Positions 9,118 to 17,128 of a stretch of 64,000 bases of DNA are shown piece by piece. How positions within the stretch are numbered: the stretch's first letter is position 1; each line of letters begins with the position of its first letter. The stretch is from an uncultured Porphyromonadaceae bacterium. GTDB lineage: Bacteria > Bacteroidota > Bacteroidia > Bacteroidales > Muribaculaceae. The notes under the pieces are model-generated. The model was not told where the DNA came from, ran no database searches, and saw only the letters and a program-made list of their open reading frames with translations. A program made the translations under genes and the position numbers. The stretch lies in contig CABUIO010000004.1 of the NCBI GenBank assembly GCA_902491625.1, forward strand, positions 104,862 through 168,861, given 5' to 3'.

Positions 9118-10596
9118 TTATTTTAATTCGGGCAGAGTGCCGTTCCAGCCGCCGCCCATAGCGCGGTAAAGAGTGGTGAGCGTTGAGAGTGCATTGCATT
9201 TTGCCGATATGACGGAATTTTCATAGTTTAGCCATGATATCTGAGCGTCCATCACATTCGTGAAGTCCGACAGTCCGCTCTTGTACAGCTCCAGCGACAG
9301 ATTCAATGATTCCTGACTCTGCTTTGCCGCCTCATTGAGAATTTCTATCTCATCAAGAAGACAGGAATATTCGGTGTTATAGGTAGAGACTTCCTGCCGT
9401 GCCGAAGCCAATGTGTATTCATAGTTGTCGGCGGCAGCCAGGACATCGGCCTTCGCTTCGGCGATGGAATATTTCCGCGAGAATCCGTCGAAAACAGTCC
9501 ACGCAAGTGTAGGAGTAATGGAGTAAGTCAACGAATTGCCGGAAAAAAGATTTTTTACCGCATGACTTTCGGTTCCCACGGATCCGGTTAGTGTGAGAAT
9601 CGGGAGCCATTGTTTCTTGGCGAGTCCCGCACGTGCGGCAGCTGCGGCCAGATTGTATTCGGCCTCTGCTATGTCAGGACGACGGCGGATCAGGTCTGCA
9701 GGAATGGCGGATGCCATTGACATCTCACATTCGGGAAGTTTTGCGGAACTGACAGTTGAGACGATCGTGGATCTGTCGGAATTTGTGAGCAATGCGAGGA
9801 GATCAATGTCTGACTCTATTCTGGAACGCAGAGACGGAATGGTTGATTTGGTGTCAAGTACGACAGTCCGGGCCTGACTGACATCGAGTTTTGAGGAAAT
9901 TCCGGCTTCGAGGCGAGCGTTGGTGATATCAAGGACTCTATTTTGCGATTCGAGATGGGAGATGGCGGTCGCGTGTAGTTGTCGGGCGGCCGCAAGGTCG
10001 AAATAGACAGAGGCAACCTGAGCGCAAAGAGAGGTGAGAGTGGCCATATATTCAGCTCTTGAGGCATTATATGTCGCGCCGGCGGCTTCACTCTGCTTCC
10101 TGATTCGTCCGAAAACATCAATCTCCCAGTTAAGGTCGAGAGATAGTCCCATGAAGTTTTCCCTGACAGGCGAGGTGGTGTGTCCGTGCATTGTCGCTCC
10201 GGAGGTCTGTCCTTTCTGATACAGGGCCGAAGCGGAGACGGTAGGATAGTAGCCGCTCTTTATCATTTGCAACGCATATCGCGAGGATTCGATTGAATGT
10301 AGAGCTGTCCGGAGATTGAGATTGTTCTGTGCTGTTGTCTTGATAAGGTCAGTTAGAATCGGATCATGAAACTGCAGCCACCATCCGTCCTCCGAAGGAT
10401 CGATCATCAAAGGTGCTTCGGTGTCAAGTTCACTTTTCAACAGCCGACGTTGAAGGACGGTTGAATCAACCTCAGATGCTGGCGGAACTGCGGATCCAAG
10501 GGGATCGACAATGCTTTGGGAAAGCTCGGCATATGCCGAAGACACAGATATGGATATAAGCGTTGCCATGAACGCGATGGCGTAGTGTTTCAACAT
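9118..10596 (-). CDS. Efflux transporter outer membrane subunit (TolC/OprM/NodT family)
   Basis: 492 aa with a signal peptide (about 1-23, ending SSAYA). There is no lipobox cysteine, unlike many NodT-type channels. Two repeated halves rich in Ala, Leu, Ser and Gln form the OEP repeats, for example LTSLCAQVASVYFDLAAARQ (about 187-206) and RRRPDIAEAEYNLAAAAARA (about 305-324), which is the RPDI(A/R) box typical of the family. It forms the trimeric exit duct for the pump encoded downstream and is the first gene of the operon in transcription order. Confidence 0.95.
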   Translation of the reverse strand: MLKHYAIAFMATLISISVSSAYAELSQSIVDPLGSAVPPASEVDSTVLQRRLLKSELDTEAPLMIDPSEDGWWLQFHDPILTDLIKTTAQNNLNLRTALHSIESSRYALQMIKSGYYPTVSASALYQKGQTSGATMHGHTTSPVRENFMGLSLDLNWEIDVFGRIRKQSEAAGATYNASRAEYMATLTSLCAQVASVYFDLAAARQLHATAISHLESQNRVLDITNARLEAGISSKLDVSQARTVVLDTKSTIPSLRSRIESDIDLLALLTNSDRSTIVSTVSSAKLPECEMSMASAIPADLIRRRPDIAEAEYNLAAAAARAGLAKKQWLPILTLTGSVGTESHAVKNLFSGNSLTYSITPTLAWTVFDGFSRKYSIAEAKADVLAAADNYEYTLASARQEVSTYNTEYSCLLDEIEILNEAAKQSQESLNLSLELYKSGLSDFTNVMDAQISWLNYENSVISAKCNALSTLTTLYRAMGGGWNGTLPELK

Positions 10597-10663
10597 AGAA
10601 ATTAAGAGGTTTTATTATTGTTGAAACTTGTTTTGCTAAAGGAAAGTTCAAACGGATGCAGCA

Positions 10664-10695
10664 ACAAAAAGCGATCCGGACTATGCCGGACCGCC
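10664..10695 (-). terminator. Terminator after the zinc-finger-repeat protein (minus strand)
   Basis: Read on the minus strand, GCGGTCCGG and CCGGATCGC form a 9-bp stem (one G-U pair) around a 6-nt loop, followed directly by TTTTTG. Plus-strand arms are 10671-10679 and 10686-10694. It separates the zinc-repeat gene from the efflux operon. Confidence 0.7.
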
Positions 10696-10722
10696 GCTTA
10701 TTGTACTTTACAAAACAATTTA

Positions 10723-11172
10723 TTACTCCATGGGCTGATGTCGCCCCTTGTATGCTCCGTCGGGATGACGTGGACAAGATCCGGAAGTAAGTGAGGAGAT
10801 GGATGATGCGCTTGTTCCGCAGAAACGACAAGTGTATTTCGAGCTTGCGCTTCCGGCAAAAGGCTTGTGGCGCCCTTTGTATGCTCCGTCGGGATGGCGG
10901 GAGCATGAGCCGGATGTCAGCGAGGAAATAGAAGAGGCACTTGTGCCGCAATATTTGCAGTAATATTTAGTCGCGGCAGCGCCTTCGTAGGGTTGATGAC
11001 GACCCTTATATGCTCCGTTAGGATGGCGCGAGCATGTTCCGGAAGTCAGTGATGAGACAGTCGAGGACGAATAACCGCAGTATTTGCAGTAGTATTTGTC
11101 TGCATTTGCTGTAGTCGCTCCTGCAAGCAACATGACAGCTACAAAAAGTATGTAACGTATCTTATCAGACAT
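10723..11172 (-). CDS. Secreted protein with three CxxC-CxxH putative zinc-finger repeats (hypothetical)
   Basis: 149 aa. A signal peptide (about 1-24, ending TTANA) is followed by three near-identical 43-residue repeats and almost nothing else. Each repeat has the pattern C-x2-C-G-(x13)-C-x2-H-P-(N/D)-G-A-Y-K-G-R-H-x-P. The putative ligands are Cys29/32/47 with His50, Cys72/75/90 with His93, and Cys115/118/133 with His136. This spacing suits a small zinc ribbon or knuckle, but an exported cysteine-based zinc site is unusual. I have the impression of similar CKYCG...SLTSG repeats in other Bacteroidales hypothetical proteins but know of no assigned function. A terminator separates it from the efflux operon, so it is probably its own unit. 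Confidence 0.8.
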   Translation of the reverse strand: MSDKIRYILFVAVMLLAGATTANADKYYCKYCGYSSSTVSSLTSGTCSRHPNGAYKGRHQPYEGAAATKYYCKYCGTSASSISSLTSGSCSRHPDGAYKGRHKPFAGSASSKYTCRFCGTSASSISSLTSGSCPRHPDGAYKGRHQPME

Positions 11173-11540
11173 GGCTTTTAGTTTAAAATCAAGGCGCCTC
11201 CACAGGGAACGAAGCTGTAGGTTCGTGCAAAACTTCTGAGGAAATTTACTGTGGTGATTTTTGGACTTTTCACTTTGATTTCTGCGTTACAGAGGGAAAT
11301 TTGAGTAGTAGAGCTTTTTAGCATAGGCATTTCGATATTAGAGGGTCAACATTTGTGAAATTTATAGTCTGATGGAATTGATTTACATTGTATTAACGAT
11401 GGAGGAGAACTATTATTGCGAAACTTGTAAAAAAGATTTCAGATGATGATGATTTCTGCAGCAGCAAAATGAATCGGGATTAGCGGGCAACTTATCCCAT
11501 GGGTAGTTTGTTAAAGCTTGTGAACTGTTTTAAATGCTTA
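11173..11540. other. Intergenic region with no recognised gene
   Basis: About 370 bp between the start of the zinc-repeat gene and the left end of the MITE-like element. It should contain the promoter of the zinc-repeat gene, but I could not find a confident TAnnTTTG box. No ORF, tRNA or strong hairpin is evident. Confidence 0.5.
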
Positions 11541-11872
11541 AGAGGTTGTTTAAAAATCAACGTTAAATTTGGGGCGGCTGATTTTTAGGCAAAAACCTTT
11601 TAAGTCGCAGGAGCATAGCGGGCTATGTGACTAAGACGCGAAAGGTTTTTGGCAAAAAGCAGACGAGGCAAGGCTAACATTTACTTCAACCTCTCAATAA
11701 CTTCAAAAAAATTAACAGACAGAGTAACATCAAAAATATCAGAGGACTCGTTCCTGTCGGCGTATTTTGCCTTTTGGTTCAGTCACATAGCCCGCTATGC
11801 TCCTTCACCTGCAAGACAAAATCCACTCGACATGAACGACCCCAAATTAACTTTTATTTTTAAACAGCCTCT
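11541..11872. mobile_element. MITE-like palindromic element with terminal inverted repeats
   Basis: About 332 bp. The left end (11541-11574, starting AGAGGTTGTTTAAAAATC) is the imperfect reverse complement of the right end (11840-11872, ending TTTTTAAACAGCCTCT). A second inverted pair lies inside: GAGCATAGCGGGCTATGTGA (11611-11630) against 11782-11802, and a third, shorter one is AAAAACCTTTT (11591-11601) against GAAAGGTTTTT (11640-11650). No transposase is encoded; ORFs across it are by-products of the palindrome. Its right end is 14 bp before the malic enzyme ATG. Matching ends occur at 19327-19359 and at the window edge (63945-64000), so it is a dispersed repeat. Confidence 0.75.
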
Positions 11873-11886
11873 AAATCATCGGAAAA

Positions 11887-13212
11887 ATGAAAAAGAGTGT
11901 GACACGCGAAGATGCGTTGAGATACCACGAGAAGCCTTATCCCGGCAAGATAGATGTTTTGCCCTCAAAATGTTACGACAATCAGTATGACCTTTCCTTG
12001 GCTTACTCTCCGGGTGTCGCCTACCCATGTGAGGAGATAAAGAAGAATCCGGATGATGTCTATCGCTACACCTGCAAGGGAAATCTTGTCGCCGTGATAA
12101 GCAACTGCACAGCGGTCCTTGGACTCGGCAATATCGGCCCTCTTGCCGGAAAACCTGTTATGGAGGGAAAGGCTCTGCTTTTCAAAGTCTTTGCCGGAAT
12201 TGACTGTTATGATATCGAGCTTGATGCCTCAGATCCCGATCGTTTTGTCGAAGTCGTAAAGGCTCTTGCGCCGACTTTCGGAGGAATTAATCTTGAGGAC
12301 ATAAAGGCGCCTGAATGCTTCTATATCGAGCGTCGTCTCAAGGAAGAGTGCGACATTCCGGTCATGCATGACGATCAGCACGGAACGGCCATTATCTCGG
12401 GAGCTGCACTTATCAATGCTCTGGACATTCAGAGTAAGCGTATCGAGGATGTAAAGGTCGTTGTAAACGGCGCCGGGGCTGCCGCAATCGCATGTACTAA
12501 GCTTTGGGAGGCTCTCGGTGTACGTCATTCCAACATTATCATGTGTGATTCTAAAGGTGTGATTCGTGCAGACAGAGAAGATCTCAACAGCATGAAACTC
12601 GAATTTGCCACCGACAGAAAGGATCTTCACACTCTGGCCGACGCAATGGTCGGTGCGGATGTCTTTCTCGGACTTTCGGTAAAAGGTGTAGTCACTAAGG
12701 AGATGATTCTAAGCATGGCCGACAAGCCTATTGTTTTCGCCCTCGCAAATCCTGATCCTGAGATAGAATACGAAGTGGCCGTCAATGCGCGCCCGGATCT
12801 TATTTTCGCCACAGGCCGAAGCGACTATCCGAACCAGATCAACAATGTTCTCGGATTTCCTTATATCTTCCGGGGAGCGCTCGACACACGTGCCACAGAC
12901 ATCAACGAGCCTATGAAACTTGCAGCTGCAAGGGCAATCGCCGGAATTGCGCGTATGCCGGCGGATGATTACGTGCGCAAGATCTATAGTCAGGAGAGTC
13001 TGACTTTCGGAAAGGATTACATTCTTCCCAAACCTTTCGACCACCGCATCCTTACGGAGGTGGCGCCGGCTGTGGCCCAGGCCGCCGTAGACAGCGGTGT
13101 GGCGAAAGTGCCCATTGTCAATATGGAATCATATAAGCGCAATCTTGATCTGCGCCGCGAACATGAGGGGGAGGTGATTCATTGCGTCACAAGCCGTCTG
13201 TGCCACCTGTAG
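11887..13212 (+). CDS. maeB: NADP-dependent malic enzyme, single-domain (no phosphotransacetylase-like domain)
   Basis: 441 aa. It catalyses oxidative decarboxylation of malate to pyruvate with NAD(P)+. Visible signatures are the YSPGVAYPC block with the catalytic tyrosine (about 39-47), LGNIGPLAGKPVMEGKA with the conserved lysine (about 78-94), metal-binding acidic residues around EDIKAPECF (about 138-146) and HDDQHGTAI (about 161-169), and the Rossmann glycine motif VVNGAGAAAIACT (about 192-204). The sequence matches the malic domain of MaeB. MaeB of this phylum is usually about 760 aa with a C-terminal phosphotransacetylase-like regulatory domain; here the ORF ends cleanly after the catalytic part and the next gene lies on the opposite strand. 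The start codon is 14 bp from a MITE-like element, which could affect its expression. Confidence 0.92.
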   Translation: MKKSVTREDALRYHEKPYPGKIDVLPSKCYDNQYDLSLAYSPGVAYPCEEIKKNPDDVYRYTCKGNLVAVISNCTAVLGLGNIGPLAGKPVMEGKALLFKVFAGIDCYDIELDASDPDRFVEVVKALAPTFGGINLEDIKAPECFYIERRLKEECDIPVMHDDQHGTAIISGAALINALDIQSKRIEDVKVVVNGAGAAAIACTKLWEALGVRHSNIIMCDSKGVIRADREDLNSMKLEFATDRKDLHTLADAMVGADVFLGLSVKGVVTKEMILSMADKPIVFALANPDPEIEYEVAVNARPDLIFATGRSDYPNQINNVLGFPYIFRGALDTRATDINEPMKLAAARAIAGIARMPADDYVRKIYSQESLTFGKDYILPKPFDHRILTEVAPAVAQAAVDSGVAKVPIVNMESYKRNLDLRREHEGEVIHCVTSRLCHL

Positions 13213-13219
13213 ACAGCGA

Positions 13220-14239
13220 CTAATGAATAGTATCGGGAGTCTCCTCTATATTTGAAGGTGTGGAGTGATTCTCAGGCTGAGACTCCGTAGGTTTGACCTC
13301 CGGGGTCTCTGTGCTGTCTGTAGGTGTCTCGACAGGCAGAGACTCAGTCTGTTTCAACTCTTTCTCGCGATGCTTCTCTTCCTCCTTTTCTGCTATGGGA
13401 TTACGCTTTGACTTGGGATTGATTGTGACCTGAGCAACATATCGGCCCTCGCTTTTGTTGACCTTAACATCGCGGTCGGAAGGGGAGACGATGATAGGCA
13501 TGCCTATGGTGACATGTTTGACAAGTTCGAGAATGTTGTCGTTTTTGACACGGATGCATCCGTGGCTTGTCCTGCGTCCGATGGATCCCGGAGCACATGT
13601 TCCATGGATGCCGATAGCCCTTGTCTCGGGGATAAGAAGACGCACGAAGCGCGGTCCGAACTGACCTTTCTTTTTTGATGTGCGTCCGTTGTCGTCTGTA
13701 TATAGCCAGTCGGTACTGTCGTAGATGCCTTCTGCCGAGAAGAAACCCTCGGAAGTGCGGCAGTCACCTTTCTTGGCTTTGGTTCCGAAATTCTTGCCGC
13801 ACGCAATGCCGTATCGCAGTTCTTCACGCCCGTATCGGTCGAAAAGGGCAAGCTGCATCGCCTGTTTATCGACAATAATGAAATGAGAATATGTGGAGTT
13901 AAGCAGTTTTCTTGTGTATTCGGGACTGTCGTAAGCCATCCGGTGGAGTATTCCGGAAGAATATTTGTCTGCATCCTCGGAGGTGTCCATATAGTTGATA
14001 AGTTCGGAAGTCTCGGCCGATGCAACGCGGATAACCTCGGGCTCGGGTTTCTTGACTGTATCGACCGGAATCGTGTCGACAGGAAGCACAGGTTCCGCCT
14101 CGGACTCCTGCGCAGTATCAAACCCGGTTGATTTTCCGGGAGTCTGGGTAGCAGGCTGCTTCTCACAGCTTACTGTCACAAAACCTATTGCACACGCAGC
14201 CGCAAATATTTTCAACGAACTGTAATAGAGCTTTTTCAT
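13220..14239 (-). CDS. L,D-transpeptidase (YkuD domain) lipoprotein
   Basis: 339 aa. The lipoprotein signal ends VTVSC with Cys25 as the likely lipidated residue. A Pro/Thr/Glu-rich linker precedes a YkuD domain (about 110-260). Its catalytic motif is HGTCAPGSIGRRTSHGCIRV, with the nucleophile cysteine near residue 228. A second low-complexity tail rich in Glu, Thr and Pro (about 275-339) follows. YkuD enzymes form 3-3 peptidoglycan crosslinks or attach proteins to peptidoglycan. The lipid anchor and flexible linkers suggest it reaches from a membrane to the cell wall. It is monocistronic and converges on the malic enzyme with only 7 bp between the stops. Confidence 0.9.
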   Translation of the reverse strand: MKKLYYSSLKIFAAACAIGFVTVSCEKQPATQTPGKSTGFDTAQESEAEPVLPVDTIPVDTVKKPEPEVIRVASAETSELINYMDTSEDADKYSSGILHRMAYDSPEYTRKLLNSTYSHFIIVDKQAMQLALFDRYGREELRYGIACGKNFGTKAKKGDCRTSEGFFSAEGIYDSTDWLYTDDNGRTSKKKGQFGPRFVRLLIPETRAIGIHGTCAPGSIGRRTSHGCIRVKNDNILELVKHVTIGMPIIVSPSDRDVKVNKSEGRYVAQVTINPKSKRNPIAEKEEEKHREKELKQTESLPVETPTDSTETPEVKPTESQPENHSTPSNIEETPDTIH

Positions 14240-14317
14240 TGCTTATGTCCCAAAAAATTAATGCTGATTTCTGATCAGCTGTAATACACTTAATAGAAGT
14301 CTTTTTGAATTAGCGCA

Positions 14318-14345
14318 CAAAGATAACACTTTATAATTTAACTTA
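14318..14345 (-). promoter_or_regulatory. Promoter of the L,D-transpeptidase gene
   Basis: On the minus strand a perfect -7 box TATCTTTG (plus-strand 14318-14325) is preceded, about 19 bp upstream, by a T-rich -33 region (TGTTTTT). The predicted leader is about 70 nt. Confidence 0.5.
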
Positions 14346-14458
14346 AAAACATTTCATCCGATTCTATGCTGAGGCTGCCGGTAAAATTCGTGTTTTCAAT
14401 TAAACCATTATCATATTGGCTTGTTAATAAAGTATAATATTATAAAATGTTGAGTATT

Positions 14459-15154
14459 ATGAAAAAGTATTTCGCTGAATTTCTTGGAACAATGTTCCTC
14501 GTGCTTCTTGCCTGCGGAAGCGCTGTATTTGCCGGTCCTGTCATCGGAGGTCTCGGCATCGGTCTGTGTTTCGGACTTGTGCTCGTCTGCCTTTGCTATG
14601 CTATCGGCGGCATTTCCGGATGTCACGTCAACCCTGCTGTGTCGTTTGCATTCTGGGTGTCCGGAAAGATGAAGACAGGAGAGTTTCTTGCCTACGTCTT
14701 CTCGCAGCTCCTCGGTGCGGCTGTGGGCGCCGGCTTCCTTTTCTGGGCCACCAACATGGATCCCGGATTTAATTTCGGTGGCACGACTCCCGGCGGTTTT
14801 GCACTTGCTACCAACGTACCCCAGCCGAACGTTTCCACCGGCATGGCTCTTCTTGTCGAGGGCCTGTTGACATTCTTCTTTGTGTTCGTCGTCCTTGGGG
14901 CGACATCCAAGATCGGCAACGCCTCGCTCGCCGGTGTGGCAATCGGTCTCGCCTTGGGACTTGTAAATATCGTCGGTATTCCGGTGGATAACTGCTCTGT
15001 CAATCCTGCACGTAGCTTTGGTCCCGCATTGTTCAATCCTGCCGCATTCCAGTATATATGGATCATGATCGTAGGTCCTCTGGCCGGTGCACTTCTCGCA
15101 GCCGTGGCATGGATGGGACTGATTCCGGCTTCGAAGGAAGCAACAGTGAAGTAA
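14459..15154 (+). CDS. MIP family aquaporin
   Basis: 231 aa from the ATG at 14459; an in-frame ATG at 14447 would add four residues, but family members begin MKKYFAEFLGT. Six predicted membrane spans and both NPA boxes are present (SGCHVNPAVS, about 52-61, and NCSVNPARSFGPALF, about 177-191). The protein passes water or small neutral solutes across the inner membrane. Aligned without gaps to E. coli AqpZ, the aromatic/arginine filter appears to read Phe, Asn, Cys, Arg rather than Phe, His, Thr, Arg, so the pore may not be a standard water-only filter. It is a single gene with its own terminator. Confidence 0.93.
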   Translation: MKKYFAEFLGTMFLVLLACGSAVFAGPVIGGLGIGLCFGLVLVCLCYAIGGISGCHVNPAVSFAFWVSGKMKTGEFLAYVFSQLLGAAVGAGFLFWATNMDPGFNFGGTTPGGFALATNVPQPNVSTGMALLVEGLLTFFFVFVVLGATSKIGNASLAGVAIGLALGLVNIVGIPVDNCSVNPARSFGPALFNPAAFQYIWIMIVGPLAGALLAAVAWMGLIPASKEATVK

Positions 15155-15175
15155 TGATCTTCAGAAAACCTATAG

Positions 15176-15214
15176 CGGCAGACCCAAAAATCAACGTCGG
15201 GTCTGCCGTTTCTT
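15176..15214 (+). terminator. Terminator of the aquaporin gene
   Basis: CGGCAGACCC (15176-15185) and GGGTCTGCCG (15199-15208) form a perfect 10-bp stem with a 13-nt loop, followed by TTTCTT. It overlaps the last codons of the convergent ygiQ gene. Confidence 0.75.
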
Positions 15215-17119
15215 ATTATGTGTTGGCGACTGTCTGCTCTGAGTGGGATAGAGTCTGTCGATAAGGTCAGGACGGTTCAGGCTTCGTAGAGAAGAAATGA
15301 TGGATTTTCGCTCCTGAGGTTCATACCAGAAGAAAAAACGGCGTTGTGAGAGTTTCTGTTTCTCTGTCTTGGCGGTGAAGACCTTCTCGCCGGTGTAGGG
15401 ATGGATGCCGGAATAATAGATCTCTGTGGCAAGAGTCATCGGAGTGGGTGTGAAGTCCTGCACTTGCTCAAGACGGAAATCGAGCTCTTTGGTCTCGGCT
15501 GCGAGTTCCGCCATGTCCTCCTCGGTACAAGCAGGGTGGGAGCTGATGAAGTAAGGTATCAGTTGCTGCCTGAGTCCACACTCCTTATTCACTTTATCAA
15601 AAGTCCGCTTAAACTTGTGGAAGAGGGAGAACGAGGGCTTCCTCATGCAGTCGAGCACTCGGTCAGAGGTGTGTTCCGGAGCTACTTTAAGTCGGCCGCT
15701 CACATGCTTTTCTATCAGCTCACGGTTATACCGACGATTTATGCTGTCCACTTCCTCATGGCCCGATGGTGCCATCGAGAGGTCATAGCGCACTCCGCTG
15801 CCGATAAACGATTTTTTCACTCCGGGTAGATTGTCTACGGCATGGTAGATATCGAGCAGAGGCTTATGGTTGTTGTCAAGATTCGGACATGGCTTCGGAT
15901 GGAGGCACGATGGTCTGGCGCACCGCTCGCAGATGGCGCGGTTGCGTCCGCCCATGGAATACATATTTGCGGAAGGCCCTCCCAGATCGCTTATGTATCC
16001 TTTGAAATCGGGCATTGAAATTATCTTTTTGGCTTCCTTCAGTATAGATTCCTTCGACCGTGAGGCAATGAATTTGCCCTGATGAGCCGAGATGGTGCAG
16101 AAAGCACAACCCCCGAAACATCCGCGGTGCATGCAGATAGAGTGGCGGATCATCTCGTAGGCAGGAATGGTCTTGCCGCGATAGCGGGGATGGGGCATTC
16201 GTGTGTAGGGGAGATCAAACGAGGCGTCGATCTCCTTTTGGGTCATGGGTGGATACATCGGATTGATCCTTACGATGCGTCCTGCCGTTGGCTGACAGAT
16301 GATCTTGCCGTGCATCCTGTTGGATTCCTCCTCCACATGGCGGAAGTTGAGCGATTGAAGCTTTTTGTCACGAAGGCACTCCTCATAGCTTGAGAGTGTG
16401 ATGACATTGTCGCCTTCGGGAATCTTATCCGTTAGGAATGCAGTCTGCGGAATGTCGGTCATGTCGTCTATGGATTCACCGTTGTCGAGTCGCCGGGCAA
16501 TCTCCAGAACTGTCTTTTCACCCATGCCGTAGACAAGCATGTCCAAAGATGAATTGACAAGTATCGACGGCCGCAGCCGGTCCTGCCAGTAGTCGTAGTG
16601 ACTGACGCGGCGGAGTGACGCCTCGATGCCTCCTCCGACGACCGGAACGTCCGGGAAAAGTTCCTTAAGGATCTTGCTGTAGACTATCGTCGGATAGTCG
16701 GGGCGGGCGCCGTGTCTTCCTCCGGCCGTATAGGCATCGTCGTGGCGCAGGCGGCGGTTGGCAGTGTAATGGTTCACCATCGAATCCATCGCGCCGGGAG
16801 AAATGCCGAAAAACAGTCGCGGCCGTCCGAGTTTCTTGAAATCGCGGAGGTCATCGCGCCAGTTGGGCTGAGGCACGATGGCGACCTTGTAGCCAGCAGC
16901 TTCAAGCATCCTGCCGATGACAGCGGCGCCGAACGACGGATGGTCTACGTAAGCGTCGCCGCTGAAGAGTATGACATCGAGCTGCGTCCATCCGCGGCGC
17001 TCCACTTCCTCTTTCGAAGTCGGCAGAAAGCTGTCGCGCGGTGGATAGATTGTATGAACAGTGGATGTCGAAGAACTTCGGCCACTGCGTTCTCCGGGAA
17101 ACATCTTGCGTTTTTCCAT
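15191..17119 (-). CDS. ygiQ: YgiQ family radical SAM protein
   Basis: 642 aa. The radical SAM cluster motif CFGGCAFC (C-x3-C-x2-C) lies near residue 330 and binds the 4Fe-4S cluster and S-adenosylmethionine. It is preceded by a B12-binding-like N-terminal region (UPF0313) containing DVILFSGDAYVDHPSFGAAV near 30-50 and followed by a DUF3362-type C-terminus. A second cysteine group, CERCARPSCLHPKPC (about 398-412), is typical of this family. The physiological reaction is not established. The gene starts 9 bp after the uvrB stop, so the two are probably co-transcribed. Confidence 0.93.
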   Translation of the reverse strand: MEKRKMFPGERSGRSSSTSTVHTIYPPRDSFLPTSKEEVERRGWTQLDVILFSGDAYVDHPSFGAAVIGRMLEAAGYKVAIVPQPNWRDDLRDFKKLGRPRLFFGISPGAMDSMVNHYTANRRLRHDDAYTAGGRHGARPDYPTIVYSKILKELFPDVPVVGGGIEASLRRVSHYDYWQDRLRPSILVNSSLDMLVYGMGEKTVLEIARRLDNGESIDDMTDIPQTAFLTDKIPEGDNVITLSSYEECLRDKKLQSLNFRHVEEESNRMHGKIICQPTAGRIVRINPMYPPMTQKEIDASFDLPYTRMPHPRYRGKTIPAYEMIRHSICMHRGCFGGCAFCTISAHQGKFIASRSKESILKEAKKIISMPDFKGYISDLGGPSANMYSMGGRNRAICERCARPSCLHPKPCPNLDNNHKPLLDIYHAVDNLPGVKKSFIGSGVRYDLSMAPSGHEEVDSINRRYNRELIEKHVSGRLKVAPEHTSDRVLDCMRKPSFSLFHKFKRTFDKVNKECGLRQQLIPYFISSHPACTEEDMAELAAETKELDFRLEQVQDFTPTPMTLATEIYYSGIHPYTGEKVFTAKTEKQKLSQRRFFFWYEPQERKSIISSLRSLNRPDLIDRLYPTQSRQSPTHNKKRQTRR

Positions 17120-17128
17120 AGACAGTTT

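Noticed and set aside
11649..11990. 113-codon frame spanning the MITE-like element and the malic enzyme start
   Set aside because: It reads through the palindrome and into maeB in another frame; such frames are common by-products of this type of repeat.
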